Position numbers and translations under genes: made by a program
Part shown: positions 1-8,592 of the stretch, one piece after another
Position numbering within the stretch: the stretch's first letter is position 1
Layout: every line of letters begins with the position of its first letter
Notes under the pieces: model-generated
Databases searched by the model: none
Seen by the model: only the letters and a program-made list of their open reading frames with translations
What the model was told of the DNA's origin: nothing
NCBI GenBank assembly: GCA_017472085.1
Contig: JAFUQZ010000039.1
Coordinates: 1 to 41,665 of the forward strand
DNA from: Akkermansia sp.
GTDB lineage: Bacteria; Verrucomicrobiota; Verrucomicrobiia; Verrucomicrobiales; Akkermansiaceae
Direction of reading: 5' to 3'
Length of the DNA stretch: 41,665 nucleotides

Positions 1-5
1 CAATC

Positions 6-108
6 TGACGCAGAGGCGCGCCAGCCCTTCATTTCAAGAGTTGGTATTATTTTCATTCCAACCACATATTACCACAACTCTTGATGGCTGGTGCGCCTCT
101 GTCCGTCA
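6..108. repeat. large interrupted hairpin / palindromic element
   Basis: Bases 11-26 pair with 86-101 (16 bp, one G:T-type mismatch), 35-43 pair exactly with 75-83, and the outermost TGACG (6-10) pairs with CGTCA (104-108). The stem is long and GC-rich at the base with an AT-rich apex. A run of six T follows at 118-123, and TGACGCAG recurs at 122-129 just outside the right arm. It could be a transcript end of a gene left of the window or a small palindromic mobile relic; the T run lies too far from the stem for a textbook terminator. Confidence 0.6.
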
Positions 109-153
109 TCACGCGACTTTTTTGACGCAGTGCCAAAAATTTCTTCCGTAAAG

Positions 154-579
154 CTAGCGTTCGCTATGCCTCAGACAATGATGTTTTATCGCCGGAGCAA
201 TAATCAGGGGCTTTGCAAGATATTCGGCCACGTTTTTGTTGAGAATATCTCGACCTGCCTGTTTTTCTTCGGCTGTCATTCGGTATTCTGTTGGGAAAAG
301 AATGTCTATAGGCTCATTTGGGGCATCCCAGCATGCATCGAAGCAATCTTCTTCAATGTGCCATGCGGCGCGGTCTTCACCTGCGATGTCGGCAATCAAA
401 TCAAATGCGGTATAATTTCCTTCTATGAAGTCTATGCAAAAATCCCAACAACCATCAAGCAGTCGAGTTACCCTTTCTTTGGAAAGTAAAGTTTCGTCAC
501 GGTAGACCGCAATGATCATATAGTCGATATCATTTGTCGTTCCACTTTCTTCGTTTATGGCGTAGTATGTGTGGTTCAT
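154..579 (-). CDS. hypothetical acidic protein (141 aa)
   Basis: I do not recognise a family. The protein begins MNHTYYAINEES and is rich in Asp/Glu and aromatic residues, with several Cys and no signal peptide or membrane segment. An in-frame ATG at 615 is excluded because it overlaps the -10 box of a good promoter (604-631), so the ATG at 579 is preferred. The gene is AT-rich like the adjacent restriction-modification genes and is divergent from them, so it may belong to the same acquired block. Small acidic proteins beside restriction loci are sometimes DNA mimics or anti-restriction factors, but nothing in the sequence shows that here. Confidence 0.6.
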   Translation of the reverse strand: MNHTYYAINEESGTTNDIDYMIIAVYRDETLLSKERVTRLLDGCWDFCIDFIEGNYTAFDLIADIAGEDRAAWHIEEDCFDACWDAPNEPIDILFPTEYRMTAEEKQAGRDILNKNVAEYLAKPLIIAPAIKHHCLRHSER

Positions 580-603
580 GGTAGTGTTTGGCTTGTTGAG
601 AAT

Positions 604-631
604 ATTATATCGCAATTTGTAAAAAAATCAA
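604..631 (-). promoter_or_regulatory. promoter of the 154-579 gene
   Basis: On the minus strand TTGATT (626-631), 16 bases, then a perfect TATAAT (604-609). It lies 24 nt upstream of the ATG at 579 and overlaps the alternative ATG at 615. Confidence 0.7.
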
Positions 632-790
632 CTCTATATGTAAATATATTTAATGAAAATGATGTAAGCTTAATAAAATATAACTGCCAAAACGATTGCA
701 AATGCGGATTGTGAGTTATTGTGTAATAATAGAATAAAAGTGGGGTGTTGGAAGAGGATGTGTTTAAAAAGAATAACTCCCAGTCTGTTC

Positions 791-818
791 TTGAAAAAAC
801 GGAAGATTCTGCTAGAAT
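791..818 (+). promoter_or_regulatory. promoter of the DpnII-type R-M operon
   Basis: TTGAAA (791-796), 16 bases, TAGAAT (813-818), followed 21 nt later by the methylase ATG. It would drive the methylase first, as expected for a restriction operon. Confidence 0.65.
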
Positions 819-839
819 GTCGAGAGACAGCAACATTAC

Positions 840-1784
840 ATGATGGGAGCAAAGCCGTTTATCAAGTGGGTAGGAGGAAAAGGTCAGCTGATTAGCCAGC
901 TGGAGGCGCTGCTGCCTTCTGAATTCAGAAAATGGGATGATGTCACCTACATTGAGCCATTTGTGGGTGGTGGCGCCATGCTCTTTTATATGTTGTGCAG
1001 GTATCCGAATATTCGACGGGCGGTCATTAATGATATCAATTCGGATTTGACGACTTGCTACAAGACTGTTAGAGACGAACCTGATGCGCTCTTGGCTGCA
1101 TTGCAGGATATACAGAGGGAGTATGATTCGCTCAATAGTGAGGAGGCGAAAAGTGATTTTTATTATCGAATGCGCGATCTCTTCAATACTAAAAACCTTG
1201 CTTCGGTTCAGAATACAACTCTTTTTTTCTTTCTGAACAGAACTTGTTTCAATGGTTTGTATCGAGTGAACAGCAAAGGTGGCTTCAATGTGCCTTTCGG
1301 AAAATATGAAAGCCCTTCGATTTATAGTGCCGAGGTGATTTATGCCGATAGTGAACTTTTGCAGAATGTGGAGATTCTGACGGGTGATTTTGAGCAAACC
1401 TTCAACCGGATGCAGGGGAATACATTGTTTTACCTTGACCCTCCCTACAGACCCCTGAGCAACACCTCCAGCTTTAATAATTACAGCAAGGAAGCATTCA
1501 ATGATTCCGCTCAGATTCGTCTGAAACGCTTCTGTGACCGAATCCATGAAGCAGGCGGGCATTTCATGCTCAGTAATTCTGATTGTAAGGCGAAGAATGC
1601 TGATGATACGTTCTTTGATGAGCTTTATCTGAATTATAACATTGCGCGGGTGTGGGCATCTCGTAGTGTGAATTCCAATGCGGCCAAACGAGGCAAACTA
1701 ACAGAACTACTTGTGTGTAATTACGGGGAACCCTATAATTCAGGCGATAATATGTTCAATGCTCAACTGGAACTCTCGTTATGA
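840..1784 (+). CDS. dpnM: DpnM-type N6-adenine DNA methyltransferase (GATC)
   Basis: Predicted to methylate adenine in double-stranded GATC and so protect host DNA from the downstream endonuclease. The 314-residue protein has the D12-class layout: SAM-binding FIKWVGGKGQ at 7-16, EPFVGGGAML at 39-48 and catalytic DPPY at 200-203 (motif IV). Length and motif order match DpnM/Dam-family enzymes. A second ATG at 843 is an equally possible start. It is the first gene of the locus, and its stop overlaps the next start (ATGA, 1781-1784), which suggests translational coupling with the endonuclease. Codon and base use are more AT-rich than in the gene block after 4.8 kb, consistent with transfer. GATC specificity is inferred from similarity to the DpnII system. 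Confidence 0.93.
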   Translation: MMGAKPFIKWVGGKGQLISQLEALLPSEFRKWDDVTYIEPFVGGGAMLFYMLCRYPNIRRAVINDINSDLTTCYKTVRDEPDALLAALQDIQREYDSLNSEEAKSDFYYRMRDLFNTKNLASVQNTTLFFFLNRTCFNGLYRVNSKGGFNVPFGKYESPSIYSAEVIYADSELLQNVEILTGDFEQTFNRMQGNTLFYLDPPYRPLSNTSSFNNYSKEAFNDSAQIRLKRFCDRIHEAGGHFMLSNSDCKAKNADDTFFDELYLNYNIARVWASRSVNSNAAKRGKLTELLVCNYGEPYNSGDNMFNAQLELSL

Positions 1785-2626
1785 ATGATTTTAGTATGGA
1801 GGAGCGATTTTCTCAGTTTCTTTCTCAACTGAAAGAAACAAATGCCGGTCTCGACTTCTATTCGGACTTTGCCAAGATTGGTCGAAACGTTGATGAAATC
1901 GCTTTTAGCCTGAATACACTTAACTACCTGATAGGCAAGGATGATATACGCGCTGCTGTTGAGGTTATCTGGGCTCGCGATAAAAAAGCGTTCGATGTCA
2001 TGGATATCCTGATTGCAACGAGAAAAAAGGATGGACGCCTTTTCTTGGATGGTGCTCAGCAAGCGTTGCCTATACAATCACTATACGGCAGTGTGGATGG
2101 TGTTGTTCAGTTTTTAGAGGGCACCGGTTTAGCAAATGTATTGAGACAGAAGCGGGTTAAGGATTTGGTTGATTACGTTTTTGGCGTGGAAACAGGTTTG
2201 GACTCAAATGCCCGAAAAAACAGAAGTGGTGTCATCATGGAGAAACTTGTGGCTCAGCTTTTGTCTGATGCCGGAATTGAATACTCAGAGCAGGTTTCAT
2301 CCCGGAAATTCCCGGCGATAGAAAGTGTCCTCGGAGTGGATCAAAAGATTTTTGATTTTGTTATTGCCAGACCGAACAAGACGTACTTGATGGAAGTCAA
2401 TTTCTACTCTGGCGGTGGCTCGAAGCTGAATGAGACGGCTCGTTCTTATACAGATGTTGCGCCCAAGGTAAATAGCGTCCCTGGGTTCGAGTTTGTGTGG
2501 ATTACGGATGGACAAGGGTGGTATTCCGCAAAAAATAAATTGCAGGAAGCCTTTGTTGCGATTCCGAGTATATATAATTTGACGACGATAAGCGAATTTC
2601 TTCGACGTCTCAAATGTGAGTTTTAA
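1781..2626 (+). CDS. dpnII: DpnII-type restriction endonuclease (GATC)
   Basis: Predicted type II endonuclease cutting unmethylated GATC. The 281-residue protein carries the characteristic C-terminal stretch of R.DpnII: YLMEVNFYSGGGSKLNETA (202-220) and GFEFVWITDGQGW (235-247), recognisable from memory of the DpnII family. The IFDFVI (190-195) plus MEVNFY (204-209) segments look like the Asp/Glu core of a PD-(D/E)XK fold. Full length compared with the family (about 290 aa), with no frameshift. It overlaps the methylase stop by 4 bp and is followed after 37 bp by a third gene. Confidence 0.93.
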   Translation: MNDFSMEERFSQFLSQLKETNAGLDFYSDFAKIGRNVDEIAFSLNTLNYLIGKDDIRAAVEVIWARDKKAFDVMDILIATRKKDGRLFLDGAQQALPIQSLYGSVDGVVQFLEGTGLANVLRQKRVKDLVDYVFGVETGLDSNARKNRSGVIMEKLVAQLLSDAGIEYSEQVSSRKFPAIESVLGVDQKIFDFVIARPNKTYLMEVNFYSGGGSKLNETARSYTDVAPKVNSVPGFEFVWITDGQGWYSAKNKLQEAFVAIPSIYNLTTISEFLRRLKCEF

Positions 2627-2663
2627 GACAAAATTTTGATGAACTTGAGCTTGGAAAACGTGT

Positions 2664-3989
2664 ATGAAACAACTTTATGATTTTTGTGCAGAACTTAAAC
2701 GTATCATAAGCAGTACCGATGTTCTCAGCATAGAAGCGGCAAGAAATATAGTCAGGAGCTTAAATAATTATTTGTACACAAATTATCCGGGGATAGGAGA
2801 AACGCATGCGCTAAATGGTGATTATGAGTTTTTTTCTGATTTTCATAAGTTCTGGAAAGAGAATCATGAAAAAATTCTGGATTGCAAAATAAATGATATT
2901 CAATGTGAAAAGGTGGCAGATGCACTTCATACGGTGTATGTGTCTACGCAAGGAGGGGTGTTTGAACAAATATATGATACATGCGGGCTCGAGAAAACGG
3001 AAGTATGCAGGATTAGGTTTTTAACTGCAAACCAAGATTTTAGGGGCTCTCTTGATTTTGAAAAACTTGCAAAAATATATCAGGCTGATAATTCGATATT
3101 CGATGAGGAAATAATTAACCAAGACCCTGCTAAATTCATTAGAGAAATAGAATTGGCAGAAAAATCACAAAATGATAAGCGCAATAAGTTTGCGAAAAGA
3201 ATATCTCAATTTCTGTTAGAGAAGAGATGTGAACCATATGATTTGCTTGAAGTGTATGGGCGAGATATATACACGCTTCGAACCGAGCTCATTAATTACG
3301 AAGGCGCAGGTTATGGTAACAAGAAAACAGACATGTTCCTTAGGGATATGGTTGTTTTAAAGGTTTGGGAAAATGTTAAAGGGTTTGATAGATTAGACGT
3401 TGCTAGTGATGTCAATACAATTAAAGTTGCATTAAGAACTGGAATTATAGAGACAGCCATCCCGCTTGTTTCAAGTTTTCTGGATATTTTCTGCTACCAA
3501 TATGAGTATATCGAAAAGATGAATGCTAGGGCATGGCGAAGAGTTTGGGAAATCTGGAAAGAGAAATTCCCAGCCGAAAGTGTTGATAGCCCGTGTATGA
3601 TTGATTATTATGTTTACGATGTTATTGGTAGGCAGTTTTGTAGGGATATTTTGTGTGAATTTGAGTGCGAAAAGGAGACACATAGATTCAAATGGCATTC
3701 TTCAAGAAATAGGACGTGTCAGGTTTGCTATAAACAGGGGAAGAAGGGTATTGGCGCTAAATTGGTGAGAAAGTTAATGCCGTGCTTGGATGATGAAGGT
3801 TGTATAGCATTATCTAAGACAACATTTGCAAAAACCATGAAAATAGATGTTGCAGAGTGCCCCTTTAGACATGTTTGTGGTTCAAATAGAGTTCTACTTC
3901 CTCCTAAATCCATCAGTATTCTGGGGCAGACGGGGTGGACAACGGCATACACTCAAAAAGATGCCGGAGGTGGCGGTTTGATGTCGTGA
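2664..3989 (+). CDS. HhH-GPD-like DNA glycosylase candidate with C-terminal Cys cluster, in R-M operon
   Basis: A 441-residue protein without an obvious close relative. Residues 205-232 (GAGYGNKKTDMFLRDM at 214-229) resemble the helix-hairpin-helix of HhH-GPD base-excision glycosylases, with K220/K221 where lyase-type enzymes keep a Lys. Residues 248-261 (SDVNTIKVALRTGI) resemble the conserved strand/helix carrying the catalytic Asp (here D249), compare VDTHV..R in EndoIII/AGOG. The C-terminal part has C374, C380, C399 and C405 ending in CPFRHVC, which has the same C-x5-C spacing as the Fe-S loop of MutY/EndoIII. A CxxC (352-355) and a ~160-residue N-terminal helical extension are extra. It lies between the GATC endonuclease and the second methylase, so a role with modified or mispaired DNA at GATC sites is possible. 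The family call is inference from motifs. Confidence 0.6.
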   Translation: MKQLYDFCAELKRIISSTDVLSIEAARNIVRSLNNYLYTNYPGIGETHALNGDYEFFSDFHKFWKENHEKILDCKINDIQCEKVADALHTVYVSTQGGVFEQIYDTCGLEKTEVCRIRFLTANQDFRGSLDFEKLAKIYQADNSIFDEEIINQDPAKFIREIELAEKSQNDKRNKFAKRISQFLLEKRCEPYDLLEVYGRDIYTLRTELINYEGAGYGNKKTDMFLRDMVVLKVWENVKGFDRLDVASDVNTIKVALRTGIIETAIPLVSSFLDIFCYQYEYIEKMNARAWRRVWEIWKEKFPAESVDSPCMIDYYVYDVIGRQFCRDILCEFECEKETHRFKWHSSRNRTCQVCYKQGKKGIGAKLVRKLMPCLDDEGCIALSKTTFAKTMKIDVAECPFRHVCGSNRVLLPPKSISILGQTGWTTAYTQKDAGGGGLMS

Positions 3990-4002
3990 TTGTCTATTTG
4001 TG

Positions 4003-4818
4003 ATGCTTCCTTCACATTACAAGTCAGAGAATTTGGATTATACCTTGGTGCAAGGTGATAGTCTGGAGCTTTTGTCGCAGTTCAATTTTTCTTTTGATGC
4101 GATTTTCGCGGATCCTCCTTATTTTTTGAGCAATGGTGGGATTAGTTATCAATCCGGACAAGTTGTTTGCGTCGATAAGGGAGATTGGGATAAATCGACT
4201 TCGCCGGAACAGATTGATGATTTTAATCGCCGTTGGCTTGCACTCTGTCGCGAAAAATTGAGTGATAATGGTTCCATCTGGGTTTCCGGAACGTATCACA
4301 ACATTTTTAATATCGCGACGATAATGAAAGAATTGGGGTTCAAAATATTAAACGTCGTAACGTGGGCCAAGACAAATCCTCCTCCTAATGTTTCCTGCCG
4401 TTTCTTTACATATTCAACGGAGTTTGTGATATGGGCTCGAAAGCACTCCAAGAAACCGCATTTTTTTAACTATGAATTGATGCGCCGGATTAACGGAGGA
4501 AAACAAATGACGGATGTCTGGCATTTGCCTGCTATAGCTCCTTGGGAAAAATCCTGCGGTAAACATCCAACACAGAAACCATTGTCTCTGCTTACCAGAG
4601 TCATTCTTGCTTCTACGCCTGAAAACGGGTGGATTTTGGATCCCTTTTGTGGGAGTGGTACAACCGGTATTGCTGCTTCATTGTTGGGGCGACGCTTTTT
4701 AGGAATAGAGCGCGAGAGCGAATATCTGGATATGGCGCGAGCACGGAGAGAGGAGCTGGATGTGCCGAATATTAGAAAACTATATTACTCCAAAATTAAG
4801 GATTTGAAGCAAATTTAG
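4003..4818 (+). CDS. dpnA: DpnA-type adenine DNA methyltransferase
   Basis: Second methylase of a DpnII-type system. In Streptococcus pneumoniae DpnA also methylates single-stranded GATC and protects incoming DNA during transformation. The protein (271 aa from ATG 4003; a GTG sits at 4000) has FADPPYFLSNGG near residues 35-46 (motif IV), KHPTQKP near 187-193 and DPFCGSGTTG near 213-222 (motif I), the permuted order of beta-class N4/N6 methylases. The stretch around VCVDKGDWDK also matches DpnA closely. It begins 13 bp after the glycosylase-like gene and ends 10 bp before a convergent gene. Gene order methylase-endonuclease-X-methylase differs from the pneumococcal dpnM-dpnA-dpnB order. Confidence 0.9.
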   Translation: MLPSHYKSENLDYTLVQGDSLELLSQFNFSFDAIFADPPYFLSNGGISYQSGQVVCVDKGDWDKSTSPEQIDDFNRRWLALCREKLSDNGSIWVSGTYHNIFNIATIMKELGFKILNVVTWAKTNPPPNVSCRFFTYSTEFVIWARKHSKKPHFFNYELMRRINGGKQMTDVWHLPAIAPWEKSCGKHPTQKPLSLLTRVILASTPENGWILDPFCGSGTTGIAASLLGRRFLGIERESEYLDMARARREELDVPNIRKLYYSKIKDLKQI

Positions 4819-4828
4819 CGGCTCACCT

Positions 4829-5278
4829 TCACTTATCCGCAGTGAGGGGGAAGCGGATGGAGAGGGGGTAGTTGTCTACCTTGATGAGCTCAACGCCGTA
4901 CATGGCGGCGATTTGCGGGGCGTTGGATGCGGCGTAGTCTTCGCCGTAGTAGATGGTTTTGACGCCGTGGGCACAGAGCGCCTGCATGCAGGAGGTGCAG
5001 GGCATGGTGGTGCAGGCCACGACTCTGGCCTCGCCGCGTTTGAAGAGGCTGCAGAGGTTGATTTCTGCGTGGAGCATGTATTTCTGGCGCTCTTCGCGGG
5101 AATCCCAGAAGCCTTCCGGGGCGGTGAAGCCCGGGAAAAGGCCGTTGTAGGCGGTGCCGATGACGCGGTTGTCCTTGTCCAGCGCGGCGGCTCCGACTTT
5201 GCGGTAGGGGTCTTCGGACCGGAGGGCGGCCACATGTGCCAGAGCCATGACGTATTCGGGGATGGGGAGTCGTTTCAT
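4829..5278 (-). CDS. dCMP deaminase-like cytidine/deoxycytidylate deaminase
   Basis: A 149-residue zinc-dependent deaminase, probably converting dCMP to dUMP for dTTP synthesis. Zinc ligands and proton shuttle are visible: HAE at 70-72 and PCTSC at 93-97, plus an N-terminal KVGAAALDKDNRVIGTAYNG typical of dCMP deaminase/ComEB. It is the last gene of the minus-strand suf block, 15 bp after sufD, with no Shine-Dalgarno-like purine run before its ATG. A link between Fe-S assembly and nucleotide metabolism is not obvious, so cotranscription may be incidental. A related cytosine/tRNA-deaminase role cannot be excluded but the HAE/PCTSC spacing favours dCMP deaminase. Confidence 0.85.
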   Translation of the reverse strand: MKRLPIPEYVMALAHVAALRSEDPYRKVGAAALDKDNRVIGTAYNGLFPGFTAPEGFWDSREERQKYMLHAEINLCSLFKRGEARVVACTTMPCTSCMQALCAHGVKTIYYGEDYAASNAPQIAAMYGVELIKVDNYPLSIRFPLTADK

Positions 5279-5293
5279 CGGCGGGGGAGGGGG

Positions 5294-6397
5294 TCAGTCG
5301 TTATCAGCGGTGGAGTGAAAGCGGTCGACTGCATCTGTCAGGAATCCTTCTGCCACCAGTTGCAGAGCTTCGTGGAGGGGGATGCCGCGGGAGAGCAGGT
5401 AGAAGAGTTGTTCCTCATCCATGGGGGCGGAGGCGCTGCCGTGGGAGCAGCGCACTCTGTCGGCCAGGATTTCCAGACCGGGCAGGGAATGGATGGTGGC
5501 TTTCTCGCTCAGCAGCATGTTGCGGTTGCTCTGGTAGGCATCCGTATCGTGTGCTCCGGCTTCCACATAGATATTGCCGGCAAAGATGGCCGTGGCGTTG
5601 TCTTCCACCACATTCTTGTACAGCAAATCACTGGCGCTGCGGCCGGCGGTGTGAATCTGGCGGGTATGCTGGTCGAGCACCTGGTCGCCGCTGAGCCGAT
5701 TGGCGGAGTAGAGCCGGATGTCTGCCTCCCCCTCGCTGTGCAGGATTTCCGCGATGGTTTCCTCGCGGGCCCAGGCGTGGTTGCTGTGGCGGGAGAGGTG
5801 GCGCACTTTTGCCTGAACGGCAGAGATGTTGATGATGTTCATGGCGCGGGAGGTTCCGCTGCCTGTCTCCTCCAGCTCAATGGAGAGTTCCGCTCCCTCG
5901 GCGGCCTGGACGATGCGGGCGCAGACCATGCAGCCTTCTCCTCGGGTGATATGGCGCTCGATGATGCGGGCTCGCGCACCCGGAGCGGCGATGATGAGGG
6001 TGGTGGGGGTGAAGAGGCTGTCCGTCTCGTAGGTGATGGTGATGGGCTCGGTGAGTTGTCCCTCGATGAAGAGGGCTGCGCCCTTGCCGAATCGCTGCAG
6101 GTGCAGGCCGAGGATGCGGTCGGAGCCGATGGTGGACATCAGCAGTTCACTGTCGGCATCTTCCTTGTCAATCTTGTCGGTACAGCCGGAGGCATCCTCG
6201 ATGGTGACAGTACCGCAGGAGGGCGTGCCGGCGGTGTCTGCCAGCAGTTCGACCAGGGCGGCGGCGTGCTTGTGCGGACGCCCGAAGCGCCAGTTTTCGT
6301 TGAGTCTGTCCGGGGTGGGGGCTGTTGCCAGGCGGGTTTGAGCCTCCACTTTTTCCATGGCGAGCTTCATATCGTTGCCAGAGTCCGGGAAATCCAT
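5294..6397 (-). CDS. sufD: Fe-S cluster assembly protein SufD
   Basis: Cytoplasmic scaffold partner in the SufBCD complex, which builds Fe-S clusters. The 367-residue protein shows the SufB/SufD beta-helix core: a variable N-terminal half, then ASDLLYKNVVEDNATAIF, a run ending ETIAEILHSEGEADIRL upstream of it, and the C-terminal block HGSASAPMDEEQLFYLLSRG. It is shorter than Escherichia coli SufD (~420 aa) but complete. It lies 27 bp after sufB on the same strand and presumably needs the sufC promoter upstream. The ATG at 6397 is used; in-frame ATGs 27 and 39 nt downstream are alternatives. Confidence 0.92.
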   Translation of the reverse strand: MDFPDSGNDMKLAMEKVEAQTRLATAPTPDRLNENWRFGRPHKHAAALVELLADTAGTPSCGTVTIEDASGCTDKIDKEDADSELLMSTIGSDRILGLHLQRFGKGAALFIEGQLTEPITITYETDSLFTPTTLIIAAPGARARIIERHITRGEGCMVCARIVQAAEGAELSIELEETGSGTSRAMNIINISAVQAKVRHLSRHSNHAWAREETIAEILHSEGEADIRLYSANRLSGDQVLDQHTRQIHTAGRSASDLLYKNVVEDNATAIFAGNIYVEAGAHDTDAYQSNRNMLLSEKATIHSLPGLEILADRVRCSHGSASAPMDEEQLFYLLSRGIPLHEALQLVAEGFLTDAVDRFHSTADND

Positions 6398-6424
6398 GAT
6401 AGCGTAGAAAATGTTGAGGGTGAA

Positions 6425-7834
6425 TCAGCCGATGGAGTCTTCCATCTCCAGGTCGATGAGTCGGCGGAGTTCCACGGAGTATTCCATGGGGAATTCCTTG
6501 ACCAGATCGTTGATAAAGCCGTTGACGGCCAGGCTCATGGCCTGGGCGCGGTTGAGCCCGCGCTGTTGCAGGTAGAAGAGCATTTCCTCATCCACCTGAG
6601 AGACGGAGGCCTCGTGCTGCACGGCGGAGGCGTTGCCGTTGACGGTGATGGCGGGGTAGGTGTCCGTTCTGCTGGCGGCATTGATGAGCAGGGCATCGCA
6701 CTCCGTGTTGTTCCGGCAGCCCTGCATGCCCTTGAGCACCGTGACCTCGCCGCGATAGCTGGCGCGCCCCTGACCGATGGAGATGGATTTGGCCACGATG
6801 TTGGATGTCGTTTCCGGCGCGGCGTGAATCATGCGGGCCCCGGTGTCCTGCACCTGTCCATCGTGCGCGAGCGAGATGCTGACCACCTCTCCGCGGGCGC
6901 GGCGGCCCTGAAGCACCACGGCCGGGTATTTCATGGTGAGGCCGGAGCCCAGATTGCAGTCAATCCAGCGGATTTCCGCATCCTCCATGGCAAGCCCGCG
7001 CTGGATGACGAGGTTGTACACGTTGGTGGCCCAGTTCTGGACGGTGACGTACTGGATTTTCGCGCCTTTGAGCGCTACGAGTTCCACCACACCGGAGTGC
7101 AGGGTGGAGCTGTCGTACATGGGGGCGGTGCAGCCTTCCATGTACATGAGTTCCGCGCCCTCATCGGCTATGATGAGAGTGCGTTCGAATTGCCCCATGC
7201 TGGCCGAATTGATGCGGAAATACGCCTGCAGCGGCTGCTGCAGCTTCACCCCCTTGGGCACATAGATGAACGAGCCGCCGGAGAAGGCCGCGTGGTTGAG
7301 CGCGGAGAACTTGTTGTCACCCACGGGAATCACCTTGCCGAACCAGGGGCGGAAGATATGCTCGTATTCCTTGAGCCCTTCCGTGGAGTTCACAAAGATG
7401 ACGCCCTGCTTGCTGAGCTCTTCGCGCATGTTGTTGTACGCTGTTTCGGAGTCGTACTGGGCATCCACCCCGGCCAGGAATGCGCGCTCCTGCTCCGGTA
7501 CACCCAGACGCTCGAACGTGCGTTTCACCTCGTCCGGCACCTCGTCCCAGTTCTTTCGCGGGGGCGTGCCGTGGGAAAGATAGTAGCGGAAGGAGTCAAA
7601 ATCCACGTTGCGGATACCCTCCGGCGCCCAGTGATAGGGCATGGGCATCTCGTTGAACTTGCGCAGCGCCTCCTTGCGGAATTCGCGCAGCCAGTCCGGC
7701 TCGCCCTTGGCATCGCAGATATAATCGATGGTGGCTTCCGTCAGACCGTAGCCGGCATCGTACTTGTGGTTCTCCGGGAAGGAGAACTCGCCGCGCGTAT
7801 CCAGTTGGAACGGTGATTCGACAGATTCGTCCAT
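6425..7834 (-). CDS. sufB: Fe-S cluster assembly protein SufB
   Basis: Main scaffold of the SufBCD Fe-S assembly machine. The 469-residue protein starts [17 protein letters not shown] at 7834; the frame stays open further upstream only because it runs antisense to sufC. Conserved SufB elements are present: [27 protein letters not shown] (an invariant Cys in SufB), [14 protein letters not shown] and the C-terminal [20 protein letters not shown]. Length matches bacterial SufB. It follows sufC after 7 bp and precedes sufD by 27 bp, so the three are almost certainly cotranscribed. Confidence 0.96.
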   Translation of the reverse strand: MDESVESPFQLDTRGEFSFPENHKYDAGYGLTEATIDYICDAKGEPDWLREFRKEALRKFNEMPMPYHWAPEGIRNVDFDSFRYYLSHGTPPRKNWDEVPDEVKRTFERLGVPEQERAFLAGVDAQYDSETAYNNMREELSKQGVIFVNSTEGLKEYEHIFRPWFGKVIPVGDNKFSALNHAAFSGGSFIYVPKGVKLQQPLQAYFRINSASMGQFERTLIIADEGAELMYMEGCTAPMYDSSTLHSGVVELVALKGAKIQYVTVQNWATNVYNLVIQRGLAMEDAEIRWIDCNLGSGLTMKYPAVVLQGRRARGEVVSISLAHDGQVQDTGARMIHAAPETTSNIVAKSISIGQGRASYRGEVTVLKGMQGCRNNTECDALLINAASRTDTYPAITVNGNASAVQHEASVSQVDEEMLFYLQQRGLNRAQAMSLAVNGFINDLVKEFPMEYSVELRRLIDLEMEDSIG

Positions 7835-7841
7835 ACCGCAT

Positions 7842-8591
7842 TTACTCCTCTTCGTTCCTGACAAAATCGAAGCCGTGCTCCTCGATGTAATCCACCAGCT
7901 CGAAACCGCCCGTGCGGACGAGGCGGCCCTTGTAGAGCACATGCACCACATCCGGGCGAATGTAGTCCAGCAGTCGCTTGTAGTGTGTGATGACCATGAA
8001 ACTGCGGAACGGTGCGCGCATGGCATTCACGCCATCAGAGACAATACGCAGAGCATCCACATCCAGCCCGCTGTCCGTTTCATCCAGAATGGCATAGGTG
8101 GGGTCGAGCATCATCATCTGCAGCACATCGTTGCGTTTTTTCTCTCCGCCGGAAAAGCCTTCATTCACTGCACGGGAAGTGAACTTGGTATCCATGCCGA
8201 GGCTTTTCATGCGGCCGCGCAACTGTTTATAGAAATCCACCACGTTAATTTCCTCACCTTTGGGCAGGCGCGCCTCCAGCGCCGCGCGCAGGAAGTTGGC
8301 ATTGGTCACACCGGGAACTTCCACCGGGTACTGAAACGCCAGGAAAAGACCGGCCCGGCTGCGTTCATCGACCGACATGGCCAGCAGGTTCTGGCCGTCC
8401 ATCTCAACGCTGCCGGCGGTGATTTCGTAGGCCGGGTGGCCGCAGAGCACCTTGGAAAGAGTGGACTTGCCGGAGCCGTTGGGGCCCATGATGGCATGCA
8501 CCTCGCCCTTGGGGATTTCGAGGTTGATGCCGTTGAGGATATCCGCGCCATCCTTGACGCGGGCGTGCAGATCTCTGATGATCAGGCTCAT
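7842..8591 (-). CDS. sufC: Fe-S cluster assembly ATPase SufC
   Basis: Soluble ABC-type ATPase that drives conformational change in SufBCD. The 249-residue protein begins [19 protein letters not shown] and has Walker [10 protein letters not shown], the signature [13 protein letters not shown] and Walker [12 protein letters not shown], all with the SufC-specific spacing. The ATG at 8591 is separated by a single base from the stop of the upstream Fur-family gene (stop 8593-8595), pointing to translational coupling of regulator and suf genes. No membrane segments, as expected. Confidence 0.96.
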   Translation of the reverse strand: MSLIIRDLHARVKDGADILNGINLEIPKGEVHAIMGPNGSGKSTLSKVLCGHPAYEITAGSVEMDGQNLLAMSVDERSRAGLFLAFQYPVEVPGVTNANFLRAALEARLPKGEEINVVDFYKQLRGRMKSLGMDTKFTSRAVNEGFSGGEKKRNDVLQMMMLDPTYAILDETDSGLDVDALRIVSDGVNAMRAPFRSFMVITHYKRLLDYIRPDVVHVLYKGRLVRTGGFELVDYIEEHGFDFVRNEEE

Positions 8592-8592
8592 A

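Noticed and set aside
580..615. Longer N-terminus (MRYNILNKP) of the 154-579 protein
   Set aside because: The ATG at 615 lies at the -10 box of its own promoter, so it cannot be in the transcript.
4913..7816. A 967-codon open frame on the plus strand across the suf genes
   Set aside because: It is antisense to the clearly coding deaminase, sufD and sufB genes, and its translation is low-complexity Gly/Val/His-rich; a by-product of GC-rich codon use.
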